A DNA stretch of 64,000 bases from Streptomyces chartreusis NRRL 3882 (GCF_900236475.1 NZ_LT963352.1:6018001-6082000), one strand, 5' to 3'. Shown: positions 36,263 to 45,126, numbered from the stretch's first letter. Notes: generated from the letters alone by a model not told the origin. Translations and numbers: made by a program.

Positions 36263-38542
36263 ATGGGGGCCATTCCGACGCAACGGGAGACCGCTTCCCG
36301 TGCCTCAGAGGCGCCTGCCCACGCTTCGGAGATGCCTGTGCCCCTGCACGAAGGGGCCGTCTCCGAGGAGTGTGCGCTGCCTTCCGAGGCGCCGGTGCTC
36401 GGGCCAGAGGCGCCCGCGCTCACCGCTGAGGCGCCCGCCAAGGAGCGCGCGCGGGCGTACGCGACCCTGTCCGGCAGCTCTCTCGCGCCGGGCTCCGCTC
36501 GCGCCCTGGTACGCGCGGCGATCGACGAGTGGACCGGACTCGGCCTGCCCGGCGCCGAGCACCTCACCGACCGTCTCGCCGACGACGCCCTGCTCGTCGT
36601 CAGCGAACTCGTCACCAACGCGGTCGTGCACGCCGGCACCGACGTCCAGCTGGAGTGCCGGCTGGAAGGCGACGACAAGGACACGGCCGCGCTCCTCGTC
36701 GAGGTCTCCGACCACCATCCCTCACGCGCCCCGCGCGGCGGCGAGCCGGAGACGCCGCACGACACCCCGGAGTACGGGCGCGGCCTGCGGCTCGTCGGCG
36801 CGCTCTCCGAGGCCTGGGGCATCACCTACCGCACCGGCCGGAAGACCGTGTGGGCGCGGTTGCCCGCCGGGGGTTGTGCGGCCGCCGAGCAGATCGAGGC
36901 GTACGCCGGGGAGCACGCGCTGGCGCGCGGGCTGCGGATGGCGGAGATCCTGGCACCGGAACCGCCCCCCGGGCGGGACGGCCGGGAGGGCGACCGGGGC
37001 CGTCGGCGTGCCGGGCACGACGGGAACGAGCCGCAGGGTGGGTACGCCCCGCAGGACGCGCACGACCTACGGGACGTGCAGGATCCCGGCGGCTCCGACG
37101 ACCCGCGTGGCTCCGACGACCCGCGTGGCTCCCATGACCAGCGCGGCTCGCGCGACCTGCGCGACTGGCACGACCTGCGGGACTGGCGGGAACGGTACGA
37201 GGACTGCGACGGCCGCGACGGACGTGACGGCTCCTGGCTGGGCCGCGGTGCCCTCTCCTTCCTCGCCGAGGCCTCCGACCTTCTCGCCGGACAGCTCGAC
37301 GAGGACCTGGTCGCCGCTCTCGCCGGGCAGTTGATCGTCCCCCGGCTGGCCGACTGGTGCGCGGTGTGGCTGGAGGACGAGGCCACCGCCGGCGGCTGGA
37401 GCGGCGGGGCCGGAGCGGGCGGGCCCCGGCTGGCCCGGGTCTGGCACGGCAGCGAGAACCGCATCGAGGAGCTGCGCCGGTCCCTGGAGAAGGACGCACC
37501 GCACCCGTCCGACCCGTTACGGTCCGGGCCGGTCGACTACCCCTGGCCCGGCGAGGCGCTCGGTGACGCCCCCGGCGAGCCGGGCTCGGCCCTGGCGTAC
37601 CGGCTCGTCGCCGGCGGACGCCCGCTGGGCACCCTCGTCATCGGACGGTCCGGTTCCGCCGGCTTCCCCGACGAGATCACCGGCCTCGTCGAGGACCTCA
37701 GCCGCCGGGTCGCGCTCGCCATCGGGGCCGCCCGCCAGTACGCCCGCCAGGCCACCATCAGCGCCGTGCTCCAGCGCGGACTGCTGCCCGGCGCCGTGGC
37801 CGAGATCCCCGGGGTGCGCAGCGCCCTCGTCTACGAGCCGTGCGACAAGGGCGGGCCCAGCGGCGACTTCTACGATCTGTTCCCGGCCGGCGACGGCCGC
37901 TGGTGCTTCGCCGTCGGCGACGTCCAGGGCAAGGGGCCCGAGGCCGCCGTCGTGATCGGCCTGGCCCGGCCCTGGCTGCGGCTGCTGGCCCGTGAGGGCT
38001 ACCGGGTCGCCGACGTCCTCGACCGCCTCAACCAGCTCCTGCTCGACGACGCCACGGAGGCCGCGGACGCGGCGGCCCGCGCGCTGGTGGCGGCCGGCGC
38101 GCGGCCGACCCCGCCCGGCGACGGGCCCCAGACACGTTTCCTGTCCCTGCTCTACGGCGAGCTGGTCCCCTTCGAGGGCGGTGTCCGCTGCACGGTCGCC
38201 TCCGCCGGGCACCCGCTGCCCCTGCTGCTCGGGGCGGGTGGCGAGGTCCACACGGCCGCGCAGCCGCAGACCCTGCTGGGGGTCGTCGAGGACGCGACGT
38301 ACACCAGCGAGACCTTCGAGCTGCGCTCCGGCGACACACTGCTGTGCGTCACGGACGGCGTGACCGAGCGGCGCTCGGGCTCCCGCCAGTTCGACGACGG
38401 GGACGGGCTGGCGACGGCGCTGGCCGGGTGTGCGGGGCTGGACGCGGAGCTGATAGCCGAGCGGATCAAGCGGCTGGTGCACGAGTTCGGGGCGCGGCCC
38501 CCGGCGGACGATCTGGCGCTGCTGGTGCTCCAGGCGGAGTGA
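36263..38542 (+). CDS. HATPase (anti-sigma-like) - GAF - PP2C (SpoIIE-type) phosphatase
   Basis: Three-domain signalling protein of 759 residues. The N-terminal SpoIIAB-like ATPase has LADDALLVVSELVTNAVVHA (N box) and EYGRGLRLVGALSEAWGI (G box). After a hydrophilic repeat linker comes a GAF domain (about 345-500), then a PP2C domain with CDKGGPSGDFYDLFP, VGDVQGKGPEAAVVIGLAR and the terminal PADDLALLVL, the metal-binding aspartates of SpoIIE/RsbU phosphatases. Such proteins set partner-switching of anti-sigma-factor antagonists. ATG 36263 has GGGGAG six bases upstream; GTG 36227 in frame would add 12 residues. It is divergent from the HAMP-array kinase, with about 100 bp between, suggesting joint control. 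Confidence 0.9.
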   Translation: MGAIPTQRETASRASEAPAHASEMPVPLHEGAVSEECALPSEAPVLGPEAPALTAEAPAKERARAYATLSGSSLAPGSARALVRAAIDEWTGLGLPGAEHLTDRLADDALLVVSELVTNAVVHAGTDVQLECRLEGDDKDTAALLVEVSDHHPSRAPRGGEPETPHDTPEYGRGLRLVGALSEAWGITYRTGRKTVWARLPAGGCAAAEQIEAYAGEHALARGLRMAEILAPEPPPGRDGREGDRGRRRAGHDGNEPQGGYAPQDAHDLRDVQDPGGSDDPRGSDDPRGSHDQRGSRDLRDWHDLRDWRERYEDCDGRDGRDGSWLGRGALSFLAEASDLLAGQLDEDLVAALAGQLIVPRLADWCAVWLEDEATAGGWSGGAGAGGPRLARVWHGSENRIEELRRSLEKDAPHPSDPLRSGPVDYPWPGEALGDAPGEPGSALAYRLVAGGRPLGTLVIGRSGSAGFPDEITGLVEDLSRRVALAIGAARQYARQATISAVLQRGLLPGAVAEIPGVRSALVYEPCDKGGPSGDFYDLFPAGDGRWCFAVGDVQGKGPEAAVVIGLARPWLRLLAREGYRVADVLDRLNQLLLDDATEAADAAARALVAAGARPTPPGDGPQTRFLSLLYGELVPFEGGVRCTVASAGHPLPLLLGAGGEVHTAAQPQTLLGVVEDATYTSETFELRSGDTLLCVTDGVTERRSGSRQFDDGDGLATALAGCAGLDAELIAERIKRLVHEFGARPPADDLALLVLQAE
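37091..37162 (+). repeat. 18-bp tandem repeat in the phosphatase linker
   Basis: Two identical GGCTCCGACGACCCGCGT units at 37091 and 37109, then two diverged copies. Encodes GSDDPR-type hexapeptides between the ATPase and GAF domains. Confidence 0.75.
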
Positions 38543-38569
38543 CCGCCCGGGTGCTGGACAATGGGACGT

Positions 38570-39802
38570 ATGCCTTCCGCACTCCCCGACGGCGAGCCCG
38601 TCCCCGACGACGGCGCGCTGCCCGCGTCCGCGCTCGCCGGGGCGGCCGACCGCCCGCTCGGGTTCTACCTGCACGTTCCGTACTGCGCGACCCGCTGCGG
38701 CTACTGCGACTTCAACACCTACACGGCGACCGAGCTGCGCGGCAGCGGTGGCGTGCTGGCCTCGCGTGACAACTACGCAGAGACGCTGGTCGACGAGGTC
38801 CGGCTGGCCCGCAAGGTGCTGGGTGACGACCCGCGGCCCGTCCGCACGGTGTTCGTCGGCGGCGGCACGCCGACGCTGCTGGCCGCCGGTGATCTCGTAC
38901 GGATGCTGGGGGCGATCCGCGACGAGTTCGGGCTGGCGCCGGACGCGGAGGTCACGACGGAGGCGAACCCGGAGTCGGTGGACCCTGCCTACCTGGCGGC
39001 CCTGCGCGAGGGGGGCTTCAACCGGGTCTCCTTCGGGATGCAGAGTGCGCGGCAGCACGTGCTGAAGGTGCTGGACCGGACGCATACGCCGGGGCGGCCG
39101 GAGGAGTGCGTGGCGGAGGCCCGCGCGGCCGGTTTCCAGCATGTGAACCTCGACCTGATCTACGGCACGCCGGGGGAGAGCGACGACGACTGGCGGGCGT
39201 CTCTGGACGCGGTGCTGGGGGCCGGGCCGGACCATGTCAGCGCGTACGCGTTGATCGTCGAGGAGGGGACGCAGCTGGCTCGTCGGATCCGCCGGGGTGA
39301 GGTGCCGATGACCGACGACGATGTGCATGCCGATCGGTATCTGATCGCGGACGAGGTGCTCTCCGGCGCGGGGTTCGAGTGGTACGAGGTGTCCAACTGG
39401 GCGACCTCACAGGCGGGGCGGTGCCTGCACAACGAGCTGTACTGGCGGGGGGCCGACTGGTGGGGGGCCGGGCCTGGCGCGCACAGTCATGTGGGCGGGG
39501 TGCGGTGGTGGAACGTGAAGCATCCCGGGGCGTATGCGGGGGCGCTGGCGGCGGGGAGGTCGCCTGGGGCGGGGCGTGAGGTGCTGTCGGAGGAAGACCG
39601 GCGGGTCGAGCGGATTCTGCTGGAGTTGCGGCTGCGGGAAGGTGTGCCGCTTGCGTTGTTGCGGGAAGAAGGGCTTGTCGCCTCGCGCAGGGCGTTGTCG
39701 GACGGGCTTCTGGATGCCGCTGCGTACGACGAGGGGCGTGCCGTGCTGACGTTGCGGGGGCGGTTGCTGGCCGATGCGGTGGTTCGGGATCTCGTGGACT
39801 GA
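38570..39802 (+). CDS. hemW: radical SAM haem chaperone HemW
   Basis: Formerly annotated as oxygen-independent coproporphyrinogen III oxidase. 410 residues with the radical SAM cluster HVPYCATRCGYCDF (Cys39, Cys43, Cys46), FVGGGTPTLL, TTEANPESV and VSFGMQSARQHVLKVL. The three-cysteine motif without the additional CPO residues fits HemW, which inserts haem into respiratory enzymes. The ATG at 38570 follows GACAAT by seven bases with no ribosome binding site; an in-frame ATG at 38561 adds three residues. 27 bp after the phosphatase gene. hemW-hrcA-dnaJ is a common neighbourhood in bacteria and is kept here with two genes between. Confidence 0.93.
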   Translation: MPSALPDGEPVPDDGALPASALAGAADRPLGFYLHVPYCATRCGYCDFNTYTATELRGSGGVLASRDNYAETLVDEVRLARKVLGDDPRPVRTVFVGGGTPTLLAAGDLVRMLGAIRDEFGLAPDAEVTTEANPESVDPAYLAALREGGFNRVSFGMQSARQHVLKVLDRTHTPGRPEECVAEARAAGFQHVNLDLIYGTPGESDDDWRASLDAVLGAGPDHVSAYALIVEEGTQLARRIRRGEVPMTDDDVHADRYLIADEVLSGAGFEWYEVSNWATSQAGRCLHNELYWRGADWWGAGPGAHSHVGGVRWWNVKHPGAYAGALAAGRSPGAGREVLSEEDRRVERILLELRLREGVPLALLREEGLVASRRALSDGLLDAAAYDEGRAVLTLRGRLLADAVVRDLVD

Positions 39803-39874
39803 GGTGCTGCGGCGTTGGTGCCGGGGCCGGGGCGTTGCGCAGCCCGGATGAGCGGGGTGCCGCCGCGCCCACCC

Positions 39875-39893
39875 GTGCCGCCCCTGGCGGCAC
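39875..39893. terminator. hairpin between convergent hemW and DUF3097 genes
   Basis: GTGCCGCC-CCT-GGCGGCAC, perfect 8-bp stem. A further pair, GCTCAGC/GCTGAGC, lies just downstream (about 39904-39928). Either could terminate both genes. Confidence 0.5.
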
Positions 39894-39939
39894 GACTGCC
39901 CGCAGCTCAGCGCATGCCCGCAGCTGAGCAGCTCGGTCG

Positions 39940-40746
39940 CTACGCCGGTGTCGTCACGAAGTCGATCAGTTCCTCCACCCGGCCCAGTAGTTCCGGCTCC
40001 AGGTCCTTGTACGACCGTACGCCCGACAGGATCCGTTGCCAGGCCGCGCCCGTGTTCTCCGGCCAGCCCAGCGTCCTGCACACCCCCGTCTTCCAGTCCT
40101 GGCCGCGCGGGATCCGGGGCCACGCCTCGATGCCCAGGGACGACGGTTTCACCGCCTCCCAGATGTCGATGTAGGGGTGGCCGACGACCAGGGCGTGGTC
40201 GCTCGTCACCGACTGCGCGATGCGCCACTCCTTGGAGCCCGGCACGAGGTGGTCCACCAGGACGCCCAGCCGCGCGTCCGGGCCGGGGGCGAAGCCGGCG
40301 ACGATCGACGGCAGGTCGTCGACGCCCTCCAGGTACTCCACGACCACGCCCTCGATGCGCAGGTCGTCGCCCCAGACCTTCTCGACCAGCTCGGCGTCGT
40401 GCCGGCCCTCGACATAGATGCGCCCGGCACGGGCCACGCGGGCGCGGGCGCCGGGGACGGCCACCGAACCGGACGCGGTACGGGAGGGGCGTGCGGGGCC
40501 GGCAGGCGAGGGGCGGACCAGCGTCACGACCCTGCCCTCCAGCAGGAAGCCGCGCGGCTCCATGGGGAACACCCGGTGCTTGCCGAAGCGGTCCTCCAGG
40601 GTCACCGTGCCCGCCTCGCAGCGGATCACCGCACCGCAGAAACCGGTGCCGGGCTCCTCGACCACCAGGCCCGGCTCCGCCGGAACCTCGGGCACCGGCT
40701 GCGGTTTCTTCCACGGCGGAGTCAGATCGGGCGAGTACTGGCGCAT
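39940..40746 (-). CDS. DUF3097 family protein, 268 aa
   Basis: I recognise the actinobacterial DUF3097 type: MRQYSPDLTPPWKKPQPVPE at the start, EDRFGKHRVFPMEPRGFLLEG, then IYVEGRHDAELVEKVWGDDL, resembling a Toprim-like metal site (E, then DxD-like acid), and VLVDHLVPGSKEWRIAQ. The Toprim resemblance suggests nucleic-acid cleavage or primase-related chemistry but is unproven. ATG 40746 lies seven bases after TATCGT (minus strand) with no ribosome binding site. Convergent with hemW; 34 bp after the MBL gene on the same strand. Confidence 0.8.
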   Translation of the reverse strand: MRQYSPDLTPPWKKPQPVPEVPAEPGLVVEEPGTGFCGAVIRCEAGTVTLEDRFGKHRVFPMEPRGFLLEGRVVTLVRPSPAGPARPSRTASGSVAVPGARARVARAGRIYVEGRHDAELVEKVWGDDLRIEGVVVEYLEGVDDLPSIVAGFAPGPDARLGVLVDHLVPGSKEWRIAQSVTSDHALVVGHPYIDIWEAVKPSSLGIEAWPRIPRGQDWKTGVCRTLGWPENTGAAWQRILSGVRSYKDLEPELLGRVEELIDFVTTPA

Positions 40747-40780
40747 TCTGATGACGATAGGAGAAGCCGGTGGGTGGTGG

Positions 40781-41512
40781 TCACGGAGACACGCCGAAGC
40801 CGGCGGCCAGCGCGTCGCGCTGGGCGCGCACGAACGCCGCGTCCACCACCGCTCCGTGACCGGGCACGTACAGCGCGTCCTCCCCGCCCAGGTCGAGCAG
40901 CCGGTCCAGGGCGGCCGGCCAGTGCGACGGCACGGCGTCGGGGCCCGCCTGCGGCTCGCCGGACTCCTCGACCAGGTCGCCGCAGAACACCACCTCCGGA
41001 TCACCCGGCACCAGCACCGCCAGGTCGTGCGCGGTGTGCCCGGGGCCCACGTTGGCCAGCAGCACCTGGCGCCCGCCGCCGAGGTCGAGGGTCCACTCGC
41101 CGGAGACCAGGTGGCGGGGCGCGACCAGCCGGTCGGCGGCCTCCTGGGCGGTGGTCTCCGCCAGGCCGTTGCGCACCGCGTCCGCGCGCAGCTCCTCGCG
41201 GTCCCGTACGCGCGTCAGCACCGCGTCCACGCCCACCGCGCCGAACACCTCCGCGTCCGTGAACTCCGCCACCCCGAAGACATGGTCGAAGTGGGGATGG
41301 GTCAGCGCGAGATGCGTCACACGGTGCCCGGTGAGCGACCGCGCCTGCTCGCGCAACCGCGCGCCCTCCGCCGGGCTCGACCCCGCGTCGATCATGAGGA
41401 CCGCGCCGGCACCGGCGACGAGCCCCACCGTGCAGTCCCACACCGGGAGCCGGCACCGCCCCACCCCCGCCGCCACGCGCTCCCATCCGAGCTCTTCCCA
41501 AGTCACCGTCAT
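40781..41512 (-). CDS. MBL-fold metallo-hydrolase
   Basis: 243 residues with the metallo-beta-lactamase signature THPHFDHVFGVAEF (HxHxDH) near 72-85, then GPGHTAHDLAVLVPG and FCGDLVEESG, completing a two-zinc site, and a late PGHGAVV histidine. Class resembles small-molecule thioester or lactone hydrolases; substrate unknown. TAGCGT lies exactly six bases before the ATG on the coding strand, so translation is probably leaderless. Divergent from hrcA. Confidence 0.9.
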   Translation of the reverse strand: MTVTWEELGWERVAAGVGRCRLPVWDCTVGLVAGAGAVLMIDAGSSPAEGARLREQARSLTGHRVTHLALTHPHFDHVFGVAEFTDAEVFGAVGVDAVLTRVRDREELRADAVRNGLAETTAQEAADRLVAPRHLVSGEWTLDLGGGRQVLLANVGPGHTAHDLAVLVPGDPEVVFCGDLVEESGEPQAGPDAVPSHWPAALDRLLDLGGEDALYVPGHGAVVDAAFVRAQRDALAAGFGVSP

Positions 41513-41565
41513 ACGGCGACGCTAGCGGTGAGCGCAGTCCGTGGCACGACAGCACGCGACCAGCC

Positions 41566-41596
41566 TTGCCGGGGGCGCACCCCACCGCCGTACACT
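41566..41596 (+). promoter_or_regulatory. promoter of hrcA-dnaJ
   Basis: TTGCCG (41566-41571), 19-base spacer, TACACT (41591-41596). The predicted start near 41603 lies just before the CIRCE element, as in classical HrcA-controlled operons. Confidence 0.6.
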
Positions 41597-41608
41597 GGGC
41601 GGGGAATG

Positions 41609-41635
41609 CTGGCACTCGCACGCGCAGAGTGCCAG
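41609..41635 (+). promoter_or_regulatory. CIRCE operator (HrcA binding site)
   Basis: CTGGCACTC-N9-GAGTGCCAG, a perfect inverted repeat with the canonical nine-base spacer and core GCACTC/GAGTGC. It lies 49-75 bp before hrcA, giving autoregulation of hrcA-dnaJ by heat shock. Confidence 0.95.
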
Positions 41636-41683
41636 GCCCCACAGGCAGGACACCAGGCGGACGACTTCTGGAGGTGTGCGCGG

Positions 41684-42700
41684 ATGCTCAGTGAACGCAG
41701 GCTTCAGGTGCTGCGCGCCATCGTCCAGGACTACGTCGGCACCGAGGAGCCGGTCGGCTCCAAGGCCCTCACCGAGCGGCACAACCTCGGCGTCTCCCCG
41801 GCCACCGTCCGCAATGACATGGCGGCCCTGGAGGACGAGGGGTACATCGCCCAGCCGCACACCAGCGCCGGGCGCATCCCGACCGACAAGGGCTACCGGC
41901 TGTTCGTGGACAAGCTGGCCGGCGTCAAGCCGATGACCGCGCCCGAGCGGCGCGCGATCCAGAACTTCCTGGAGGGCGCCGTCGACCTCGACGACGTCGT
42001 GGCGCGGACGGTACGGCTGCTGGCCCAGCTCACGCGACAGGTCGCCGTCGTGCAGTACCCGTCGCTGACCCGCTCGACCGTGCGGCACGTGGAGTTGCTC
42101 TCCCTCGCGCCCGCGCGCGTGATGCTCGTGCTGATCACGGACACCGGGCGGGTCGAGCAGCGCGTGGTCGACTGCCCGGCGCCCTTCGGCGAGGCCTCGC
42201 TCGCGGATCTGCGCGCGCGGCTCAACAGCCGGGTGGCGAACCGCCGTTTCACGGATGTGCCGAGTCTGGTGGAGGATCTGCCGGAGGCGTTCGAGCACGA
42301 GGACCGGGGTACGGTCTCCACGGTGCTCTCCACACTTCTGGAGACGCTCGTCGAGGAGAACGAGGAGCGGCTGATGATCGGCGGCACCGCCAACCTGACC
42401 CGCTTCGGGCACGACTTTCCCCTCACGATCCGGCCGGTGCTGGAGGCGCTGGAGGAGCAGGTCGTGCTCCTCAAGCTGCTCGGCGAGGCGAAGGATCCGG
42501 GCGTGACCGTACGTATCGGTCATGAGAACGCCCACGAAGGACTCAACTCCACGTCCGTCGTGTCGGTCGGCTACGGTTCGGGCGGCGAGGCTGTCGCCAA
42601 GCTCGGCGTGGTCGGACCGACCCGCATGGACTACCCGGGAACGATGGGAGCGGTACGCGCAGTGGCACGGTACGTCGGACAGATCCTGGCGGAGTCGTAG
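41684..42700 (+). CDS. hrcA: heat-inducible transcription repressor HrcA
   Basis: Represses chaperone genes by binding CIRCE; folding of HrcA is normally assisted by GroEL. 338 residues: winged helix at the N-terminus (LSERRLQVLRAIVQDYV, GVSPATVRNDMAALEDEGYI, HTSAGRIPTDKGYRLFVD), then the HrcA-specific domain ending VGPTRMDYPGTMGAVRAVAR. GGAGG lies before ATG 41684. The TAG stop shares one base with the GTG of dnaJ, so the two are translationally coupled. Confidence 0.98.
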   Translation: MLSERRLQVLRAIVQDYVGTEEPVGSKALTERHNLGVSPATVRNDMAALEDEGYIAQPHTSAGRIPTDKGYRLFVDKLAGVKPMTAPERRAIQNFLEGAVDLDDVVARTVRLLAQLTRQVAVVQYPSLTRSTVRHVELLSLAPARVMLVLITDTGRVEQRVVDCPAPFGEASLADLRARLNSRVANRRFTDVPSLVEDLPEAFEHEDRGTVSTVLSTLLETLVEENEERLMIGGTANLTRFGHDFPLTIRPVLEALEEQVVLLKLLGEAKDPGVTVRIGHENAHEGLNSTSVVSVGYGSGGEAVAKLGVVGPTRMDYPGTMGAVRAVARYVGQILAES

Positions 42701-43836
42701 TGGCCACGGACTACTACGCCGTACTCGGCGTGCGCCGCGACGCGTCGCAGGAAGAGATCAAGAAGGCCTTCCGGCGGCTCGCGCGCGAGCTGCACCCGGA
42801 CGTCAACCCCGATCCGAAGACCCAGGAGCGGTTCAAGGAGATCAACGCCGCCTACGAGGTGCTGTCGGACCCGCAGAAGAAGCAGGTCTACGACCTCGGC
42901 GGCGACCCGCTCTCGCAGGCCGGGGGCGGCGGCGCGGGCGGCTTCGGGGCCGGCGGCTTCGGGAACTTCTCCGACATCATGGACGCGTTCTTCGGCACGG
43001 CGTCGCAGCGCGGTCCGCGCTCGCGCACCCGCCGCGGTCAGGACGCGATGATCCGCATCGAGGTGGAGCTCGACGAGGCGGCCTTCGGCACGACGAAGGA
43101 CATCCAGGTCGACACGGCAGTCGTCTGCAACACCTGTAACGGTGAGGGCGCGGCGCCGGGGACCTCCGCCCAGACGTGTGACATGTGCCGCGGCCGCGGT
43201 GAGGTGTCCCAGGTCACGCGGTCCTTCCTCGGCCAGGTCATGACCTCGCGGCCCTGCCCGCAGTGCCAGGGCTTCGGCACCGTGGTGCCCACGCCGTGCC
43301 CGGAGTGCGCGGGCGACGGGCGCGTACGGTCCCGTCGTACGCTCACCGTCAAGATCCCGGCCGGTGTCGACAACGGCACGCGGATCCAGCTCGCGGGTGA
43401 GGGCGAGGTCGGGCCCGGCGGCGGTCCCGCCGGTGACCTGTACGTGGAGATCCACGAACTGCCGCACGCGATGTTCCAGCGGCGCGGCGACGACCTGCAC
43501 TGCACGGTGACGATCCCCATGACCGCGGCGGCCCTCGGCACGAAGGTGCCGCTGGAGACGCTCGACGGCCTGGAGGAGGTCGACATCCGCCCGGGCACCC
43601 AGTCCGGCCAGTCGATCCCGCTGCACGGCCGCGGCGTCACGCACCTGCGGGGCGGCGGACGCGGCGACCTCATCGTCCACGTCGAGGTCCAGACCCCGAC
43701 CAAGCTCGACCCCGAGCAGGAGCGCCTGCTCCGCGAGCTGTCCAAGCTGCGCGGCGAGGAACGGCCGACGGGTCAGTTCCAGCCCGGGCAGCAGGGGTTG
43801 TTCTCGCGGTTGAAGGACGCGTTCAACGGGCGCTGA
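42700..43836 (+). CDS. dnaJ: chaperone DnaJ (DnaJ2 type)
   Basis: Type I Hsp40 co-chaperone of DnaK, 378 residues. J-domain at the N-terminus with ARELHPDVNPDP (HPD loop), a Gly-rich region (GGGGAGGFGAGGFG), four CxxCxGxG zinc repeats (CNTCNGEG, CDMCRGRG, CPQCQGFG, CPECAGDG), and beta-barrel substrate-binding domains. Downstream of hrcA this is the second DnaJ of actinobacteria, distinct from that in the dnaK operon. Its last ~19 codons and stop are duplicated further downstream. Confidence 0.97.
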   Translation: MATDYYAVLGVRRDASQEEIKKAFRRLARELHPDVNPDPKTQERFKEINAAYEVLSDPQKKQVYDLGGDPLSQAGGGGAGGFGAGGFGNFSDIMDAFFGTASQRGPRSRTRRGQDAMIRIEVELDEAAFGTTKDIQVDTAVVCNTCNGEGAAPGTSAQTCDMCRGRGEVSQVTRSFLGQVMTSRPCPQCQGFGTVVPTPCPECAGDGRVRSRRTLTVKIPAGVDNGTRIQLAGEGEVGPGGGPAGDLYVEIHELPHAMFQRRGDDLHCTVTIPMTAAALGTKVPLETLDGLEEVDIRPGTQSGQSIPLHGRGVTHLRGGGRGDLIVHVEVQTPTKLDPEQERLLRELSKLRGEERPTGQFQPGQQGLFSRLKDAFNGR

Positions 43837-43957
43837 CTCCGGCGGCCGGGCCACTGCTGGGGGTCCGGGGGTCGGCCCCCGGGCAGGCACGGTCAGCCCG
43901 GGCAGCAGGGGTTGTTCTCGCGGTTGAAGGACGCGTTCAACGGGCGCTGACTCCGGC
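43780..43957 (+). repeat. 64-bp direct repeat of the dnaJ 3' end
   Basis: 43780-43843 and 43894-43957 are identical over 64 bases. The first copy is the end of dnaJ including its TGA; the second lies in the intergenic region 114 bp further on. Similarity extends a few bases upstream of both (GGTCAG) with a 6-base gap in the second. Confidence 0.95.
43865..43882 (+). terminator. hairpin between the two repeat copies
   Basis: CCGGGGG-TCGG-CCCCCGG, 7-bp stem, within a GGGGGTCCGGGGGTCGG context that recurs in Streptomyces intergenic DNA as I remember it. Probable dnaJ terminator. Confidence 0.5.
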
Positions 43958-44049
43958 TCCTCCGGGGGCCGCGGGTGGCTTTTCCTCTGGTCTATGCCAC
44001 ACGGCAGGCCGGTTTCGGAGTTGTTCGGAGGACGTGACAACATGCGGTC

Positions 44050-45126
44050 ATGTCCTCCGCGCTGACCGATCTCTTCCCGCACCCGATCGTGCAGGCCCCC
44101 ATGGCGGGCGGCGTCTCCGTACCGAAGCTCGCCGCCGCCGTGTGCGAGGCGGGCGGACTCGGGTTCCTCGCCGCCGGGTACAAGACCGCCGACGGGATGT
44201 ACCAGGAGATCAAGCAGCTCCGGAGCCTCACCGGCAGGCCCTTCGGAGTGAACCTCTTCATGCCGCAGCCGGAGTACGCCGACCCCGCCGCCATCGACGT
44301 CTACGCCCACCAACTGGCCGGTGAGGCCTCCTGGTACGAGGCCGAGCTCGGCGACCCCGACAGCGGCCGCGACGACGGCTACGAGACCAAACTCGCGGTG
44401 CTGCGCGACAACCCCGTGCCGGTGGTGTCGTTCCACTTCGGCGCTCCGAGCCAGGAGGTCGTCGACGCACTGCACCGGGTCGGCACCTTCGTCCTGGTCA
44501 CCGCCACCACCCCCGACGAGGCCCGGGCCGTCGAGCGGGCGGGCGCGGACGCGGTCATCGCGCAGGGCGTCGAGGCCGGCGGCCACCAGGGCACGCACCG
44601 GGACATCCCCGAGACGGACGGTTCCGGCATCGGACTGCTGTCGCTGGTCGCCCAGATCCGGGAGACCGTCGGCATCCCGATCATCGCCGCCGGCGGCATC
44701 ATGCGCGGCGGCCAGATCGCCGCCGTCCTCGCGGCGGGCGCGAGCGCGGCCCAGCTCGGCACCGCGTTCCTCGCCACCGCCGAATCGGGCGCGAACGCCC
44801 TGCACAAGCAGGCGCTGACCAACCCCCTGTTCGTCCGTACGGAGTTGACCCGGGCCTTCTCCGGGCGCCCGGCACGCGGCCTGGTCAACCGCTTCCTGCG
44901 CGAGCACGGCCCGTACGCACCCGCCGCCTATCCCGAGATCCACCACCTCACCGCGCCGCTGCGCAAGGCCGCCGCCAAGGCGGGGGACGCGCAGGGCATG
45001 GCGCTGTGGGCCGGGCAGGGACACCGGATGGCGCGGGAGCTGCCCGCCGGGCAGCTCGTGGAGGTGCTGGCCGGTGAACTCGCCGCGGCGCGGACAGCGT
45101 TGTCGGGCGGAGGCGGAGTGCGATGA
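44050..45126 (+). CDS. nitronate monooxygenase / NAD(P)H-flavin oxidoreductase family protein
   Basis: FMN TIM-barrel enzyme, 358 residues. IVQAPMAGGVSVPKLAAAVCEAG at the N-terminus and GADAVIAQGVEAGGHQGTH (near 166-184) with the catalytic His of nitronate monooxygenases, then IIAAGGIMRGGQIAAVLAAGA and QLGTAFLATAES for phosphate binding. It oxidises alkyl nitronates such as propionate-3-nitronate in characterised members. ATG 44050 lies six bases after CAACAT; the GGAGG at 44027 is too far to be its ribosome site. The stop overlaps rsmE (ATGA). Confidence 0.92.
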   Translation: MSSALTDLFPHPIVQAPMAGGVSVPKLAAAVCEAGGLGFLAAGYKTADGMYQEIKQLRSLTGRPFGVNLFMPQPEYADPAAIDVYAHQLAGEASWYEAELGDPDSGRDDGYETKLAVLRDNPVPVVSFHFGAPSQEVVDALHRVGTFVLVTATTPDEARAVERAGADAVIAQGVEAGGHQGTHRDIPETDGSGIGLLSLVAQIRETVGIPIIAAGGIMRGGQIAAVLAAGASAAQLGTAFLATAESGANALHKQALTNPLFVRTELTRAFSGRPARGLVNRFLREHGPYAPAAYPEIHHLTAPLRKAAAKAGDAQGMALWAGQGHRMARELPAGQLVEVLAGELAAARTALSGGGGVR

